DNA of 64,000 nt from an uncultured Christensenella sp. (GCA_910584295.1 CAJTYR010000006.1:22585-86584), one strand, 5' to 3'; positions 51,348 through 59,550 are shown, numbered from the stretch's first letter. Notes: generated from the letters alone by a model not told the origin. Translations and numbers: made by a program.

Positions 51348-51989
51348 TCACAAAGTTTGCTGATTTTCAGCTCTTTTCTCACGAATTTCTTGAATATCTT
51401 TTCGTGCTTCTTTTGCAGCCTGTCTGATTTCATCGCCATACATTCTTGTCACTTCATCATAAGTTTTGATGATGTATTGTGCACTACGAGCGTCCGAATA
51501 TCCACCATATCCTCTATGCTGTGCCTTTGGACTGGACTCCTTTTCAAACTTTTCTGAAAGTTCGCGTTTCAAGTCGTTATATCCTTCGCCAGTCGTCACT
51601 CTTTCAACTTTCACGCCATCTTTGTTCATAGCAGTCATGATAGCAACAGCGGACTCTTCAACAGCATCCATAAGAGTTTTGGAAGTAAGTCTGCTGCCTT
51701 CATGCTTGTTGCCTTTTCTCATTTCGTCAAGCACTTTTGTTGGAATTTCAATGTTATCATAGCAAACTGTCTTAGTTTGTGGATCATACCAAATATACGC
51801 TTGTCCAAGCACTCTGGTCTCGCCAGTTGGCTTACCATTTTCATCCAAAATACTTTCTTCAAACACAAGAAATCCTGCGTTTGGATTTGTGTATCCATCG
51901 TCAACACAAGTTTCTCCGGCCCCACCAAGCACTTGACAACAGTTTGTAATGTCTCCAAGCACAAAGCCAAGAGGATCGTTTTTTTTCAA
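51348..51989 (-). CDS. DGR target locus, C-terminal segment (GNAT-like domain)
   Basis: This frame has no good start of its own; it would begin at a TTG inside a run of eight A (51979-51986). Removing one A joins it in frame to the 51901-53892 segment. It holds DPLGFVLGDITNCCQVLGGA, then NAGFLVFEE, VLGQAYIWYD and VCYDNIEIP, a GNAT-like pattern I recall from phage and DGR-associated proteins. A helical charged tail ends the protein. It is probably the last domain of the target protein, now out of frame through a one-base difference. Confidence 0.65.
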   Translation of the reverse strand: MKKNDPLGFVLGDITNCCQVLGGAGETCVDDGYTNPNAGFLVFEESILDENGKPTGETRVLGQAYIWYDPQTKTVCYDNIEIPTKVLDEMRKGNKHEGSRLTSKTLMDAVEESAVAIMTAMNKDGVKVERVTTGEGYNDLKRELSEKFEKESSPKAQHRGYGGYSDARSAQYIIKTYDEVTRMYGDEIRQAAKEARKDIQEIREKRAENQQTL

Positions 51990-53892
51990 GAACTCTAAAT
52001 TGCACGGGACTGCTTTCTTTTGCTCTGTCAGCTCTTATGATGTAAGTATCTTTCAACTTTTTGGCAGTTTCATAAACTTCTTGAATATGATCAAATTGTT
52101 CCTGATCATAGCCATATCTTCCGAGCAACTCCGCCAAAATTTCGTTTCCTTCTTCCACATCTTCATATTCAACAAAAGATGAATGTTCAGCAACAAATCT
52201 TGGGGAAAGTAATGCACGCTCTTCATTTCCATTCACAACTCTGTTTGGATAGTTTTTCAAAATGCTTTCAAATGCGTTGTGAGCTGCACACAAATAATCT
52301 TGGCTGTCCATCAAATCGCCATCTTTATCACGAAGGCGGAAATTCATAAAGTCAGGATTGTCTTTATAATATTTCATGAAAAATTGAGCAAATGCTTTGT
52401 TGTATTCACCTTTCAAAGTCATTTTTGAAAATCTCGAGTGAATTTCAGCTCCGATCATACTTGGAGTTGCGTCTTCTTTGTTTGTTTTTGCAACATATTG
52501 CAAAATATATTCAAAAGCCTTTTCACTTTCACCTTGATTTTCTGAAAATCCACCAATTGCATAGTAAATTTTCATAAGGTCAACAAGTGAATTGTTTTTC
52601 TCAGTTCCTTCCAGTGTGTCAAAGCCAAGAGTTTTGACAAGTTTGCCCCAACGCCAGCTATTGTTGTTGACAAAATATTTTTCCATTTGGCTGGAAGGAA
52701 AAACTTCCATCGTATATTCGGGTGGAATAAATTTAATTTTCTTTTCTTCGCGCCAAACTTTAAGTTGAACATAGTTTTGCCTGAAATTGTTTTCAAACCA
52801 TTTGCTTACAGGTTTTAAGCCTTGTCCTGCAATTTGCCCGAAATTAAAAGCTGCGTCAAAAATTCCAGACATTCTTTCAGTTTCAAGTGTTGAAATGCTT
52901 TCTCTAACGCAAGATTTTTCAAGTTCAGGGTCAACACTTGTTGTAATTGTCAATTTTGTTCCATCTTTTGACAAATAAATATATTTAAATGCACTGCCAG
53001 CAAAAGCTTTCTTATCAATTGAAATTCCTTTTACTCCACAAACAAATTCCAATTGCGTGTTTTGAAGACCTGAGAACGCATTTGCGCCAACTTTTTTCAC
53101 GCCATCGTGGACAAGAATTTTTTCTATACCTATACATCCAGAAAAGGCATAATCAGCAATCTCTTTTTCATATTCTGGGATGATATATTCACGCGTTGGC
53201 TCACGCGTTAAATCAAGTGCTTGATACAAAAAGCCACTTTTTGAGAAGTCCCATTTGTATGGAGTTTCAAATTCTGGATTCCCATCCAATTCTTCACTTT
53301 TGGCAGAACTTAAAAAGCATCTTTGTAAGCTGTTTTGCCACATAGAACAATTTGAATGATGCCAGTCCGGATAAAATCGCAAGCCAGACAAAATTACTTC
53401 TTCCGCTTCAAGCTCTAGTTGGTCATCTGCGCCAAATCTTTTTCCTTTTGGATTGACGCTTTTTGGCAGACGATCCCAGTTTGTAATTTCAAATGTCACT
53501 GGCTCAACTTCAAGCCAGACTACAGCGCCAGTTCTTGGCACAGCATTTCCATCTGCAAATTTTCTGTTGCTGTCGTTCCAAACAATTGTCCTGACATATT
53601 TTTTGCCATTAAGTTCAAATTCTGGATTTTGCTTTGACAAAAAATCTTTTCCAGATTCTCTTTGACCATTCGTCGTAAAGAGTCTGCCCGTGCAAATTAA
53701 GCCTTTTTGCAAAATTCCGCCATTATACCTTTCTTCAAGTGCTTGTTGAAGTTCGTCAGTTGCTTTTGTCTTTGGATATTCTCCAATTTTTAAAAAATGC
53801 TTTTCTTTTCCACTTTTTGTCTTTTTAGTCTCAAAAGTTTCGCTCGCCGACGCGCTTCGCGCGGAGATTAAAGATTGAAGATTGAGGGACAA
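51901..53892 (-). CDS. DGR target locus, middle segment (DUF6273-like, LRR and helical domains)
   Basis: About 640 coding residues before the A-run. The frame is open from the variable repeat onward with no ribosome site, so it continues the 54246 gene. Domains: a DUF6273 N-part (FLKIGEYPKTKA, then KYVRTIVW and WLEVEPVTFEI, about residues 33-160); a BspA-like leucine-rich stretch (IADYAFSGCIGIEKILV, about 245-300); and a helical region of about 300 residues. There is no signal peptide. Beyond the A-run (51986) this frame reads about 25 unrelated residues and stops. Confidence 0.65.
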   Translation of the reverse strand: MSLNLQSLISARSASASETFETKKTKSGKEKHFLKIGEYPKTKATDELQQALEERYNGGILQKGLICTGRLFTTNGQRESGKDFLSKQNPEFELNGKKYVRTIVWNDSNRKFADGNAVPRTGAVVWLEVEPVTFEITNWDRLPKSVNPKGKRFGADDQLELEAEEVILSGLRFYPDWHHSNCSMWQNSLQRCFLSSAKSEELDGNPEFETPYKWDFSKSGFLYQALDLTREPTREYIIPEYEKEIADYAFSGCIGIEKILVHDGVKKVGANAFSGLQNTQLEFVCGVKGISIDKKAFAGSAFKYIYLSKDGTKLTITTSVDPELEKSCVRESISTLETERMSGIFDAAFNFGQIAGQGLKPVSKWFENNFRQNYVQLKVWREEKKIKFIPPEYTMEVFPSSQMEKYFVNNNSWRWGKLVKTLGFDTLEGTEKNNSLVDLMKIYYAIGGFSENQGESEKAFEYILQYVAKTNKEDATPSMIGAEIHSRFSKMTLKGEYNKAFAQFFMKYYKDNPDFMNFRLRDKDGDLMDSQDYLCAAHNAFESILKNYPNRVVNGNEERALLSPRFVAEHSSFVEYEDVEEGNEILAELLGRYGYDQEQFDHIQEVYETAKKLKDTYIIRADRAKESSPVQFRVLEKKRSSWLCAWRHYKLLSSAWWGRRNLC
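53851..53863. repeat. GC-rich hairpin downstream of the DGR variable repeat
   Basis: CGCGC-GAA-GCGCG on the minus strand, 31 bp after the variable repeat ends, in an otherwise AT-rich region. DGR targets typically carry a short stem-loop just after the variable repeat that helps retrohoming, so place and form fit. Confidence 0.7.
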
Positions 53893-53894
53893 AG

Positions 53895-53998
53895 CGGGAA
53901 CGGAGCCAAGGGGTCTAAGGCGTACAATGTATATCCCCGCGAGCCGTCAGCGTTCACATTCCCTTACATCGTGTTCATCGTAAGCCGAACGCGACCAA
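53895..53998 (-). repeat. DGR variable repeat (VR)
   Basis: 104 bp matching the template repeat at 55560-55663. On the coding strand nearly every substitution falls at a template A (to G, C or T), about 15 changes. Template-invariant stretches are kept, including the last 16 bases (CTTGGCTCCGTTCCCG), which would be the initiation-of-homing site. One extra base near 53961 and one missing near 53934 shift the frame between them and expose a TGA. Confidence 0.92.
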
Positions 53999-54246
53999 TA
54001 AACTCCTGTAAATTTGTCGTTTTCTGCTGTATAGGAAGAATTCTGCCAAGCAAAATTGCATAAAGCAAAGTCTGTGTTTGATTTTCTTCTTTCTCCGTTT
54101 GTTCTGTCAGCCATTTCATCCCAAGAAAGAAGTCTCACGCTGTCAGTTGTGTCAAACTCTCTGCTGGCGTTGTCTCCACGATTGTCCGTGTTTTTGTTTT
54201 TTCTTGCCACAATCATTTGCATAAAGTTTATTTTTTCTTTTGCCAT
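53947..54246 (-). CDS. DGR target protein, N-terminal segment with the variable C-type-lectin-like region
   Basis: 99 codons from the ATG at 54246 (AAGGAG upstream, promoter at 54274-54302). The segment RLLSWDEMAD, then TDFALCNFAW and TGVYWSRSA, is the C-terminal part of a DUF6273/C-type-lectin-like domain, ending in the variable repeat (residue about 84 on). The frame stops at a TGA inside the repeat because of a one-base insertion relative to the template. Without it the frame reads on into the 53892 segment. A variable region near the N-terminus is unusual, since DGR targets normally carry it at the C-terminus. Confidence 0.75.
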   Translation of the reverse strand: MAKEKINFMQMIVARKNKNTDNRGDNASREFDTTDSVRLLSWDEMADRTNGERRKSNTDFALCNFAWQNSSYTAENDKFTGVYWSRSAYDEHDVRECER

Positions 54247-54273
54247 GCGTTTCTCCTTAAAACTTACATATTA

Positions 54274-54302
54274 AGTATATCACATTTTGTAAAAAAAGTA
54301 AA
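54274..54302 (-). promoter_or_regulatory. Promoter of the DGR target gene
   Basis: On the minus strand TTTACT (54302-54297), 17-nt spacer, TATACT (54279-54274), then AAGGAG and the ATG at 54246. The target therefore has its own promoter downstream of the reverse transcriptase gene. Confidence 0.65.
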
Positions 54303-54329
54303 TACCTGTGCCTTAAAAAGTTATTCCTC

Positions 54330-55343
54330 TTATGTTTTTATGTATCGTTGCAACAAATTTAAGGCATTTGAATGGCATAAATGTGCTTTATAAGCGTTTA
54401 GTCGCACATTGATATATTCGTCATCGACAAGTTCTTCTTTCCTAAATCGATAAATATGTTTGATATTTCGCCTTAATCTCAATTTTGCTTGAGCTCTTAA
54501 AAGTCGAATGATTTTGCCATTCTCATTTAAAATTGTTCTAAATCCCAAGAAATCAATTCCATTTGAGAGTTTTCCAATTTGTGTTTTCTCATTAAGTTCA
54601 AGATGAAGCTTTTCGTTGCAATAATTTTCTATCTCATTTTTGCAATGTTTGAGATATTCCTTATCTTTATACACCAAAATCATGTCGTCCATATAGCGCA
54701 CATAATATTTTATCCTAAGTTTCTCTTTTATAAAATGGTCAAGTCCATTAAGATAAAAAAGTGCAAACCATTGACTTGTTTGATTGCCTATTGGGAGCCC
54801 AACATTTGTGTCAAAATTTCTGCTGTCGATTATTTGATTTATTATCCACATATCTTCGTCATCAAAATCAACTTTTAAAAGTTGTCTTTTTAAAATATCA
54901 TGGTCGATATTTTGAAAATATTTTCTTAAATCACATTTCAGAAAATAGCCCACATTGTTTTTGTTGATATTATAAAATTTACGCAAAAACAACTTCAATC
55001 TATCAAGTCCAAACATTGTTCCTTTGCATTTTCTACAAGCAACATTGTCAGGAATTAATTTTTTCTCGAGTTTTGACTCCAATTTATTTGTGCAAAACGC
55101 CATCAAAACAACTCTGTCTTTATATGACAAAGCTTCAATGTTTCGTTTTTTGGGCTCATAAATATAAAATTGTTTATATTTGCCGATTTGATATGTTTGC
55201 TGTAAAAGTTTTTTTGACATTTCAGTCAAATTCTGACTTAAATTTATTTCAAAAGAGATTGTTTCTTTTTTATGCTGCCTTGAAAGTCTGCATTTTTTGT
55301 GTGCAGCGAGCAACTTTTCAAATGTGAAAGCATCTTCAAGCAT
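54330..55343 (-). CDS. DGR reverse transcriptase
   Basis: 337 aa from the ATG at 55343, preceded by AAAGGAG. Conserved RT blocks: KCDLRKYFQNIDH (136-148), GLPIGNQTSQWFALFYLNGLD (182-202, given by its GLPIGNQTSQ core) and the catalytic YMDD (217-220) in YYVRYMDDMILVY. The LPIGNxTSQ form and short length are typical of DGR reverse transcriptases. It copies template RNA with errors at adenines and is guided by Avd. The template repeat lies 217 bp upstream of its start. Confidence 0.93.
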   Translation of the reverse strand: MLEDAFTFEKLLAAHKKCRLSRQHKKETISFEINLSQNLTEMSKKLLQQTYQIGKYKQFYIYEPKKRNIEALSYKDRVVLMAFCTNKLESKLEKKLIPDNVACRKCKGTMFGLDRLKLFLRKFYNINKNNVGYFLKCDLRKYFQNIDHDILKRQLLKVDFDDEDMWIINQIIDSRNFDTNVGLPIGNQTSQWFALFYLNGLDHFIKEKLRIKYYVRYMDDMILVYKDKEYLKHCKNEIENYCNEKLHLELNEKTQIGKLSNGIDFLGFRTILNENGKIIRLLRAQAKLRLRRNIKHIYRFRKEELVDDEYINVRLNAYKAHLCHSNALNLLQRYIKT

Positions 55344-55559
55344 ACAATCTCCTTTTAATTTTAAAGATGCCACCACCTGAAAGACAGAAAACTTCCAAAG
55401 AAACATTCGTTGGTTGTTATGGTGGCAATTTTCTTCCAATTCTTTCGCAAGAGTTTGGAAAAGAGTAAGATTCCTTTGCCTTAAACACGGGGTTGCTCCA
55501 CTTGGATGCAATCACTTCTGGCATTTTATCAAGCATAATGCTTGCTTTATAAGGCAAAT

Positions 55560-55663
55560 CGGGAACGGAGCCAAGGTTTCTATTGTTTACATTGTTATAG
55601 TTCCGCGAGCCGTCATTGTTCACATTTCTTACATTGTTTTCATCGTTAGCCGAACGCGACCAA
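55560..55663 (-). repeat. DGR template repeat (TR)
   Basis: 104 bp between the avd-like gene and the reverse transcriptase. On the minus strand it reads as a string of AAC/AAT codons: WSRSANDENNVRNVNNDG and onward to LGSVPDL. This composition maximises amino-acid change when A is mutated. It matches the variable repeat except at A positions and two indels. The transcript probably continues through a CAAGCA/TGCTTG hairpin (55529-55543) and a GCCACC/GGTGGC hairpin before the RT start. Confidence 0.92.
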
Positions 55664-55709
55664 AACAGACAGTCCCAAAAATAATCTTACCTTAATTAAA
55701 GCGTCACCG

Positions 55710-56285
55710 CTATAATCCGTATTTATTGCCGAGACGATCGGCGTCACTTTTTCTCCAAGCAACAAGCAGATTTATACAATCCGCAACTTGCAAAGAGATT
55801 TGCTCATATTGCTTTTTCAATATACATTGGCTTTCAAGTGACAAAAAAGCCATGTATCCAAGAAGTTTCAGTTTTAAATATGCTGTGTGTTGACATTCTT
55901 TCCTTCGGTCAATGTTTTTGGCATTGTTCATTTGTAGTGAATTTGCCTCAATCAAATTTTCCAAAGCGTCCAAACAATAATTTTGCAATCTGTTTACAAA
56001 AACAGCTCGAAATCGCTTAGGCGACTTTTCTGTCACGGTGATGACATATGCTGCCAACTTTTTTGTTTTTGTGACAACCAAAAGCTCGCTTGTGCCTTGA
56101 CGGATTTTCACCGGCTCGTCAATTTCTGGAATTTCGTTTTTAATGGCAGACGTTTCTTTATATTTTTTGTTTTCTCCGCGTGCAACACCTTTTGCGGTTG
56201 CAACTCGGTCATCATAAATTTCCTTATTGTCAGCTACATTTGGGATTGTTAGTTGAACTCCAATAGGATTTCGTCCTTTGTTCAT
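55710..56285 (-). CDS. avd: Avd-like DGR accessory protein with N-terminal extension
   Basis: 191 aa from the ATG at 56285 (AAAGGAG upstream; promoter TTGAAA at 56330-56325 and TAAAAT at 56307-56302 with 17-nt spacing). The C-terminal 120 residues form the four-helix bundle typical of Avd: LAAYVITVTEKSPKRFRAVF, LENLIEAN, YLKLKLLGYMAFLSLE and ISLQVADCINLLVAWRKS. Avd binds the reverse transcriptase and template RNA. The first roughly 65 residues, acidic and low in structure, are an extra N-terminal part not usual for Avd (about 125 aa). Confidence 0.85.
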   Translation of the reverse strand: MNKGRNPIGVQLTIPNVADNKEIYDDRVATAKGVARGENKKYKETSAIKNEIPEIDEPVKIRQGTSELLVVTKTKKLAAYVITVTEKSPKRFRAVFVNRLQNYCLDALENLIEANSLQMNNAKNIDRRKECQHTAYLKLKLLGYMAFLSLESQCILKKQYEQISLQVADCINLLVAWRKSDADRLGNKYGL

Positions 56286-56301
56286 AGCTCTCCTTTTATA
56301 T

Positions 56302-56330
56302 ATTTTATCATAAATTTTTGCAGCTTTCAA
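56302..56330 (-). promoter_or_regulatory. Promoter of the avd-TR-RT unit
   Basis: On the minus strand TTGAAA (56330-56325), 17-nt spacer, TAAAAT (56307-56302). It lies between the SLOG gene stop and the avd start and would drive avd, template RNA and RT. Confidence 0.65.
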
Positions 56331-56339
56331 GAGGGATGT

Positions 56340-56858
56340 TTATATATAATCTTCTGGGTTTATAATTCGCACTTTGCATCCATTCTCTTGTGCGAAACGC
56401 ACAGTGTTTCCTGTTCCGCTATGTTTCCCGCTCCAACAAGCAATGCAAACAGAAGAATGATCGACCATAAATTTGTTTCTATCATTCATACAATCTTCAT
56501 AATAGTGGTGTGACAAAATAATTTTGTCATCACAATGTCCTAAGATTTTCCAATATCTTTCTTGCTGCTTTGGCTTCCAATTTTTCTCTTGTCCTTTGCA
56601 TGGGATAACAGCAATCAACTTTATATTTGGAAAGTCATTTTGCAATTCAATAATAGTTTCAGCTGCAATCATATCAAAGCCTTCTGCCATACCTGTCAAA
56701 AAGGTTGTCAGTCCATAATTTATTGCTCCAATATAGAGTTTTTTCAAATCTTCTTTAAATTTGATGCAGCTTGGTCTTGTTTCGTTATAGCCCCAAGGCA
56801 GGCCTAAAGGTCTGTGTCCGGTATTGCAAGCGGTTTCTTCTTTAATAATATTTAACAT
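56340..56858 (-). CDS. SLOG-family protein (DUF1273/YpsA-like)
   Basis: 172 aa from the ATG at 56858 (AAGGAGAG upstream). It has TGHRPLGLPWG at the start, LTGMAEGFDMIAAETII (about 53) and a C-terminal SVCIACWSGKHSGTGNTVRFA, the nucleotide-binding pattern of DUF1273/YpsA SLOG proteins. SLOG domains bind nucleotides or their derivatives and are common in bacterial conflict systems. It lies directly upstream of the DGR. Its link to the DGR is only by position. Confidence 0.85.
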   Translation of the reverse strand: MLNIIKEETACNTGHRPLGLPWGYNETRPSCIKFKEDLKKLYIGAINYGLTTFLTGMAEGFDMIAAETIIELQNDFPNIKLIAVIPCKGQEKNWKPKQQERYWKILGHCDDKIILSHHYYEDCMNDRNKFMVDHSSVCIACWSGKHSGTGNTVRFAQENGCKVRIINPEDYI

Positions 56859-57088
56859 TGCATCTCTCCTTTTATATCGTATATGTATCAATACAAGAAT
56901 GACTTATAATTGAATGCTTTTGCATAATTTGATTAAAAATATATCAGTGTTTGACATATACAATTCAAAGTATATTATACAGTGATATAAAAGTGCAAAT
57001 TATTTTGACAAAAATAAAAAATCACATCACTCTTTGATTAAGACAAAAGATTGTCAGAATTTAAAATTAAAAGGTGAGGTGATTTATT

Positions 57089-57421
57089 ATGAAAAATAAA
57101 GAAAATTTTGATAAGGAATATAAGGATTTAGTTTTTAAAATCGGCTATTTTAGGAATAAAAACAACTTGTCGGCAAGAGACACAAGTTTGCGCTTAGGTT
57201 TCAGCGATAGTTTTATAAACAGAATTGAAACATATAAAGTTGAATTAAAAGTTTCGACATTATTGAAGTTTATGGAATTGGTTGAAATAACTCCGGAAGA
57301 ATTTTTCTATGCTAAGCCAGAAGATTATGCAAAAGATAAAGAGATTTTTGATCTTATCAAATCATTAAGTCCTGAAAATAAAGAAACAATACTTGATTTG
57401 GCTAAAAAGTTGAAAAGATAA
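57089..57421 (+). CDS. XRE-family transcriptional regulator
   Basis: 110 aa with GAGGTGATTTATT before the ATG. The helix-turn-helix is FRNKNNLSARDTSLRLGFSDSFINRIETYK (about residues 17-50). The C-terminal helix (KDKEIFDLIKSLSPENKETILDLAKK) is typical of small phage/element repressors. It is divergent from the SLOG and DGR genes, with TTGACA and TATATT-like boxes near 56953-56980, and is a likely regulator of the element. Confidence 0.82.
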   Translation: MKNKENFDKEYKDLVFKIGYFRNKNNLSARDTSLRLGFSDSFINRIETYKVELKVSTLLKFMELVEITPEEFFYAKPEDYAKDKEIFDLIKSLSPENKETILDLAKKLKR

Positions 57422-57426
57422 ATTGA

Positions 57427-57463
57427 CAACAAAAAACCGAGGGATATTTTCTCTCGGGTTTTT
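57427..57463 (+). terminator. Terminator of the XRE gene
   Basis: AAAAACCGAG and CTCGGGTTTTT arms, directly after the stop codon. Confidence 0.8.
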
Positions 57464-57507
57464 CTTAAATTTAACATTTTTGTATTCTTTTAGACTTTTT
57501 ACTTTTG

Positions 57508-58230
57508 TTAATCTTCCAACACCACCACATTCACTTTATGAGTGTGCACAGTGCAGGCATCCAGCGCAATCATATCTTTTGTTATAAAAGGCTCAAAATT
57601 TTCATTTTCGCCAAATTCTTCATATTTCTCCGGATATTGTTCGTGCCACAAAGCACTGCAATGCCAATGTCCACACACGATTGTTTTGTTTGACTCGTAA
57701 ATTTCATATCTAAACATATCAACAGGGTTTTGCCAACGAGCTTTTCTCCAACGCTCTGGACGCGCGTTTCGCCAATCGCTGTCATACAAACAACAACTTT
57801 CAATGATTGGAATCCAGCCATGAACGAAGATATAATGTTTTGTCTCAAAATAATCAACACACAAAGACAAAACTTCGGCAAGCCCTGTTTCTTTTGCTAT
57901 TTCTTCTAAATTAAATTTACTGACTTGCCATTCTGGGCATAAATCAACAATTGTGTATGCAGTTCCATTTGAAAGGTCAGCATAATTGTTTTTGCCTCGT
58001 GCAATCATTTCTTCCATTAAGTCTTCGTGATTCCCTTTGATAAGAATTATTTTATCTTTATGTGACAAAACAAAATCAATAATTTCTTTCGGCTGAGGTC
58101 CTCTGTCAAACATATCTCCACAAACAATCAGCTTGTGCTGTGAGTTGTTTATGTCAAAATCTTTTTCTTTCAAAGCTGACATCCATTCGTCAAAAAAACC
58201 ATGAATATCAGCACTTACAAAGTATTTCAT
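57508..58230 (-). CDS. PPP-family metallophosphatase
   Basis: 240 aa. Metal motifs of the PPP/calcineurin superfamily are all present: ADIHGFFDEW (residues 7-16), CGDMFDRGPQ (about 38), KGNHEDLME (about 66) and a late CGHWHCSALW (about 200). The order GDxHG, GDxxDRG, GNHE places it with serine/threonine-protein-phosphatase-like or diadenosine-tetraphosphatase-like enzymes. It is 21 nt downstream of the AAA ATPase and probably in one operon with it. Confidence 0.87.
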   Translation of the reverse strand: MKYFVSADIHGFFDEWMSALKEKDFDINNSQHKLIVCGDMFDRGPQPKEIIDFVLSHKDKIILIKGNHEDLMEEMIARGKNNYADLSNGTAYTIVDLCPEWQVSKFNLEEIAKETGLAEVLSLCVDYFETKHYIFVHGWIPIIESCCLYDSDWRNARPERWRKARWQNPVDMFRYEIYESNKTIVCGHWHCSALWHEQYPEKYEEFGENENFEPFITKDMIALDACTVHTHKVNVVVLED

Positions 58231-58251
58231 TTTTCATCTCTCTTTTAGCAA

Positions 58252-59550
58252 TTACTTAATGCAAAAGACTGCATAAAGCGGCACTGATTTGATGTTGTTT
58301 TCAAAGCCAAAGTTTTTTGCTGAAATGCGGATTGCATGGGCTGGCTTAAATTGTTGCATATAAACTGACAAACTTCTTGAGCGGGTGTTCTCGCCAGATT
58401 TTACTTCAATCGGCACTACATCTTTGTTAATGCGAGTTATAAAGTCAATTTCAGCGTCGGACTTACTTGTCCAATAGTATGTTGAAAGACCGTTTACAGA
58501 CAGTTGGTTGAAAACATAATTTTCTGTCAATCCACCTTTAAATTCAAAACTGTCTTTATCCAAAATAATGTCATCAAACTGAACTTTTTGATTTGCACAA
58601 CACAATCCAACGTCATTCATATAAAATTTAAAATCATCTAACGATTTAAAGGCATCAAGTGGAAGCTTGATTTGCTCAATTCTATATAGTTGATTTGCGA
58701 CACCTGCCAAACACAACCATTCAATAGCAAATTCAAACTCTCTTGCTCTGCCACCACTTTTTATTAGGGAATATTTAAACTTTCGATTTTCTTTTGCAAG
58801 TTGCGTTGTTATGTTTTTGTAAACAAGCCTTACTTTTGGAATCTCTGTTGCTTTGTTATATTTGCTCATATCGTTGAAATAAGCTTGGAGAACGGCATCC
58901 TGTTTAATTCGTACCAATTCATAATTGCCAGTTTTTACATATTCTTCAACAACTTCTGGCATTCCACCAACAAACAAATAGCTTTTATATAAGTCCATGG
59001 CTTCATTATGAAAGGGCTTTGCAAGTGGAGAGTTTTCAGCATAACATCTTTTGATTTCATCAATCAGAACTTCATAATTTTCATTTTGCGCAAGTAAAAA
59101 TTCTTCAAAATCCATTGGCGCCATTGTCATAAATTGAACTTTTCCAACAGGAAAGGAATAACTTCCTCTGTTTAATGAAACTCCAAGTAAAGAACCGGTG
59201 GCAATTATATGATAATCATTTGCTTCTTCATTAAAATATTTTAAAGACGTCAATGCTTTTGGACAATATTGGATTTCGTCAAAAATAATCAAAGTCTTTT
59301 CTTTAAAAATTTCTTTCTTTTTATGAGCTCCAATCAATCTCAATATCTTTGTTGGCTCCAAGACATTAAAAAAATCTTTCAAATCTTCATCTTGTTCAAA
59401 GTTGCAATAAACAACATTAGCATATTCACGACTTCCGAACAAATTTGTGATATAGGTTTTTCCAACTTGTCTTGGGCCCTGCAAGATCAAAGGTTTTCGA
59501 TCATTCGAATTTTTCCAGTTTAATAAATCATTGTATATTTTTCTCTCCAT
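58252..59550 (-). CDS. AAA_14/DUF4143 ATPase
   Basis: 432 aa. Walker A is LQGPRQVGKTYI (about residues 23-34), Walker B is IIFDEIQYCPKAL (about 88), and sensor 1 is IIATGSLLGVSL. The C-terminal DUF4143 part ends with a PD-(D/E)xK-like segment SDAEIDFITRINKDVVPIEVKSG (about 370, key D, E and K). Members are abundant in bacterial and archaeal genomes, often variable in number; function is largely unproven. GAGGAG precedes the ATG. Direct repeats lie upstream at 59606-59660. Confidence 0.87.
   Translation of the reverse strand: MERKIYNDLLNWKNSNDRKPLILQGPRQVGKTYITNLFGSREYANVVYCNFEQDEDLKDFFNVLEPTKILRLIGAHKKKEIFKEKTLIIFDEIQYCPKALTSLKYFNEEANDYHIIATGSLLGVSLNRGSYSFPVGKVQFMTMAPMDFEEFLLAQNENYEVLIDEIKRCYAENSPLAKPFHNEAMDLYKSYLFVGGMPEVVEEYVKTGNYELVRIKQDAVLQAYFNDMSKYNKATEIPKVRLVYKNITTQLAKENRKFKYSLIKSGGRAREFEFAIEWLCLAGVANQLYRIEQIKLPLDAFKSLDDFKFYMNDVGLCCANQKVQFDDIILDKDSFEFKGGLTENYVFNQLSVNGLSTYYWTSKSDAEIDFITRINKDVVPIEVKSGENTRSRSLSVYMQQFKPAHAIRISAKNFGFENNIKSVPLYAVFCIK

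Noticed and set aside
53947..53949. TGA recoded as an amino acid
   Set aside because: TGA is a normal stop elsewhere (for example addB), and this one appears only because of a one-base insertion relative to the template.
54330..55343. Reverse transcriptase as a group II intron or retron RT
   Set aside because: No maturase/endonuclease domain or intron RNA structure is seen, and the nearby template/variable repeat pair with A-specific changes defines a DGR.
55417..55623. Open frame through the template repeat
   Set aside because: It has no ribosome site and simply reflects the coding-like template and its downstream spacer. It begins at an internal ATG within a Val-Asn-rich stretch.
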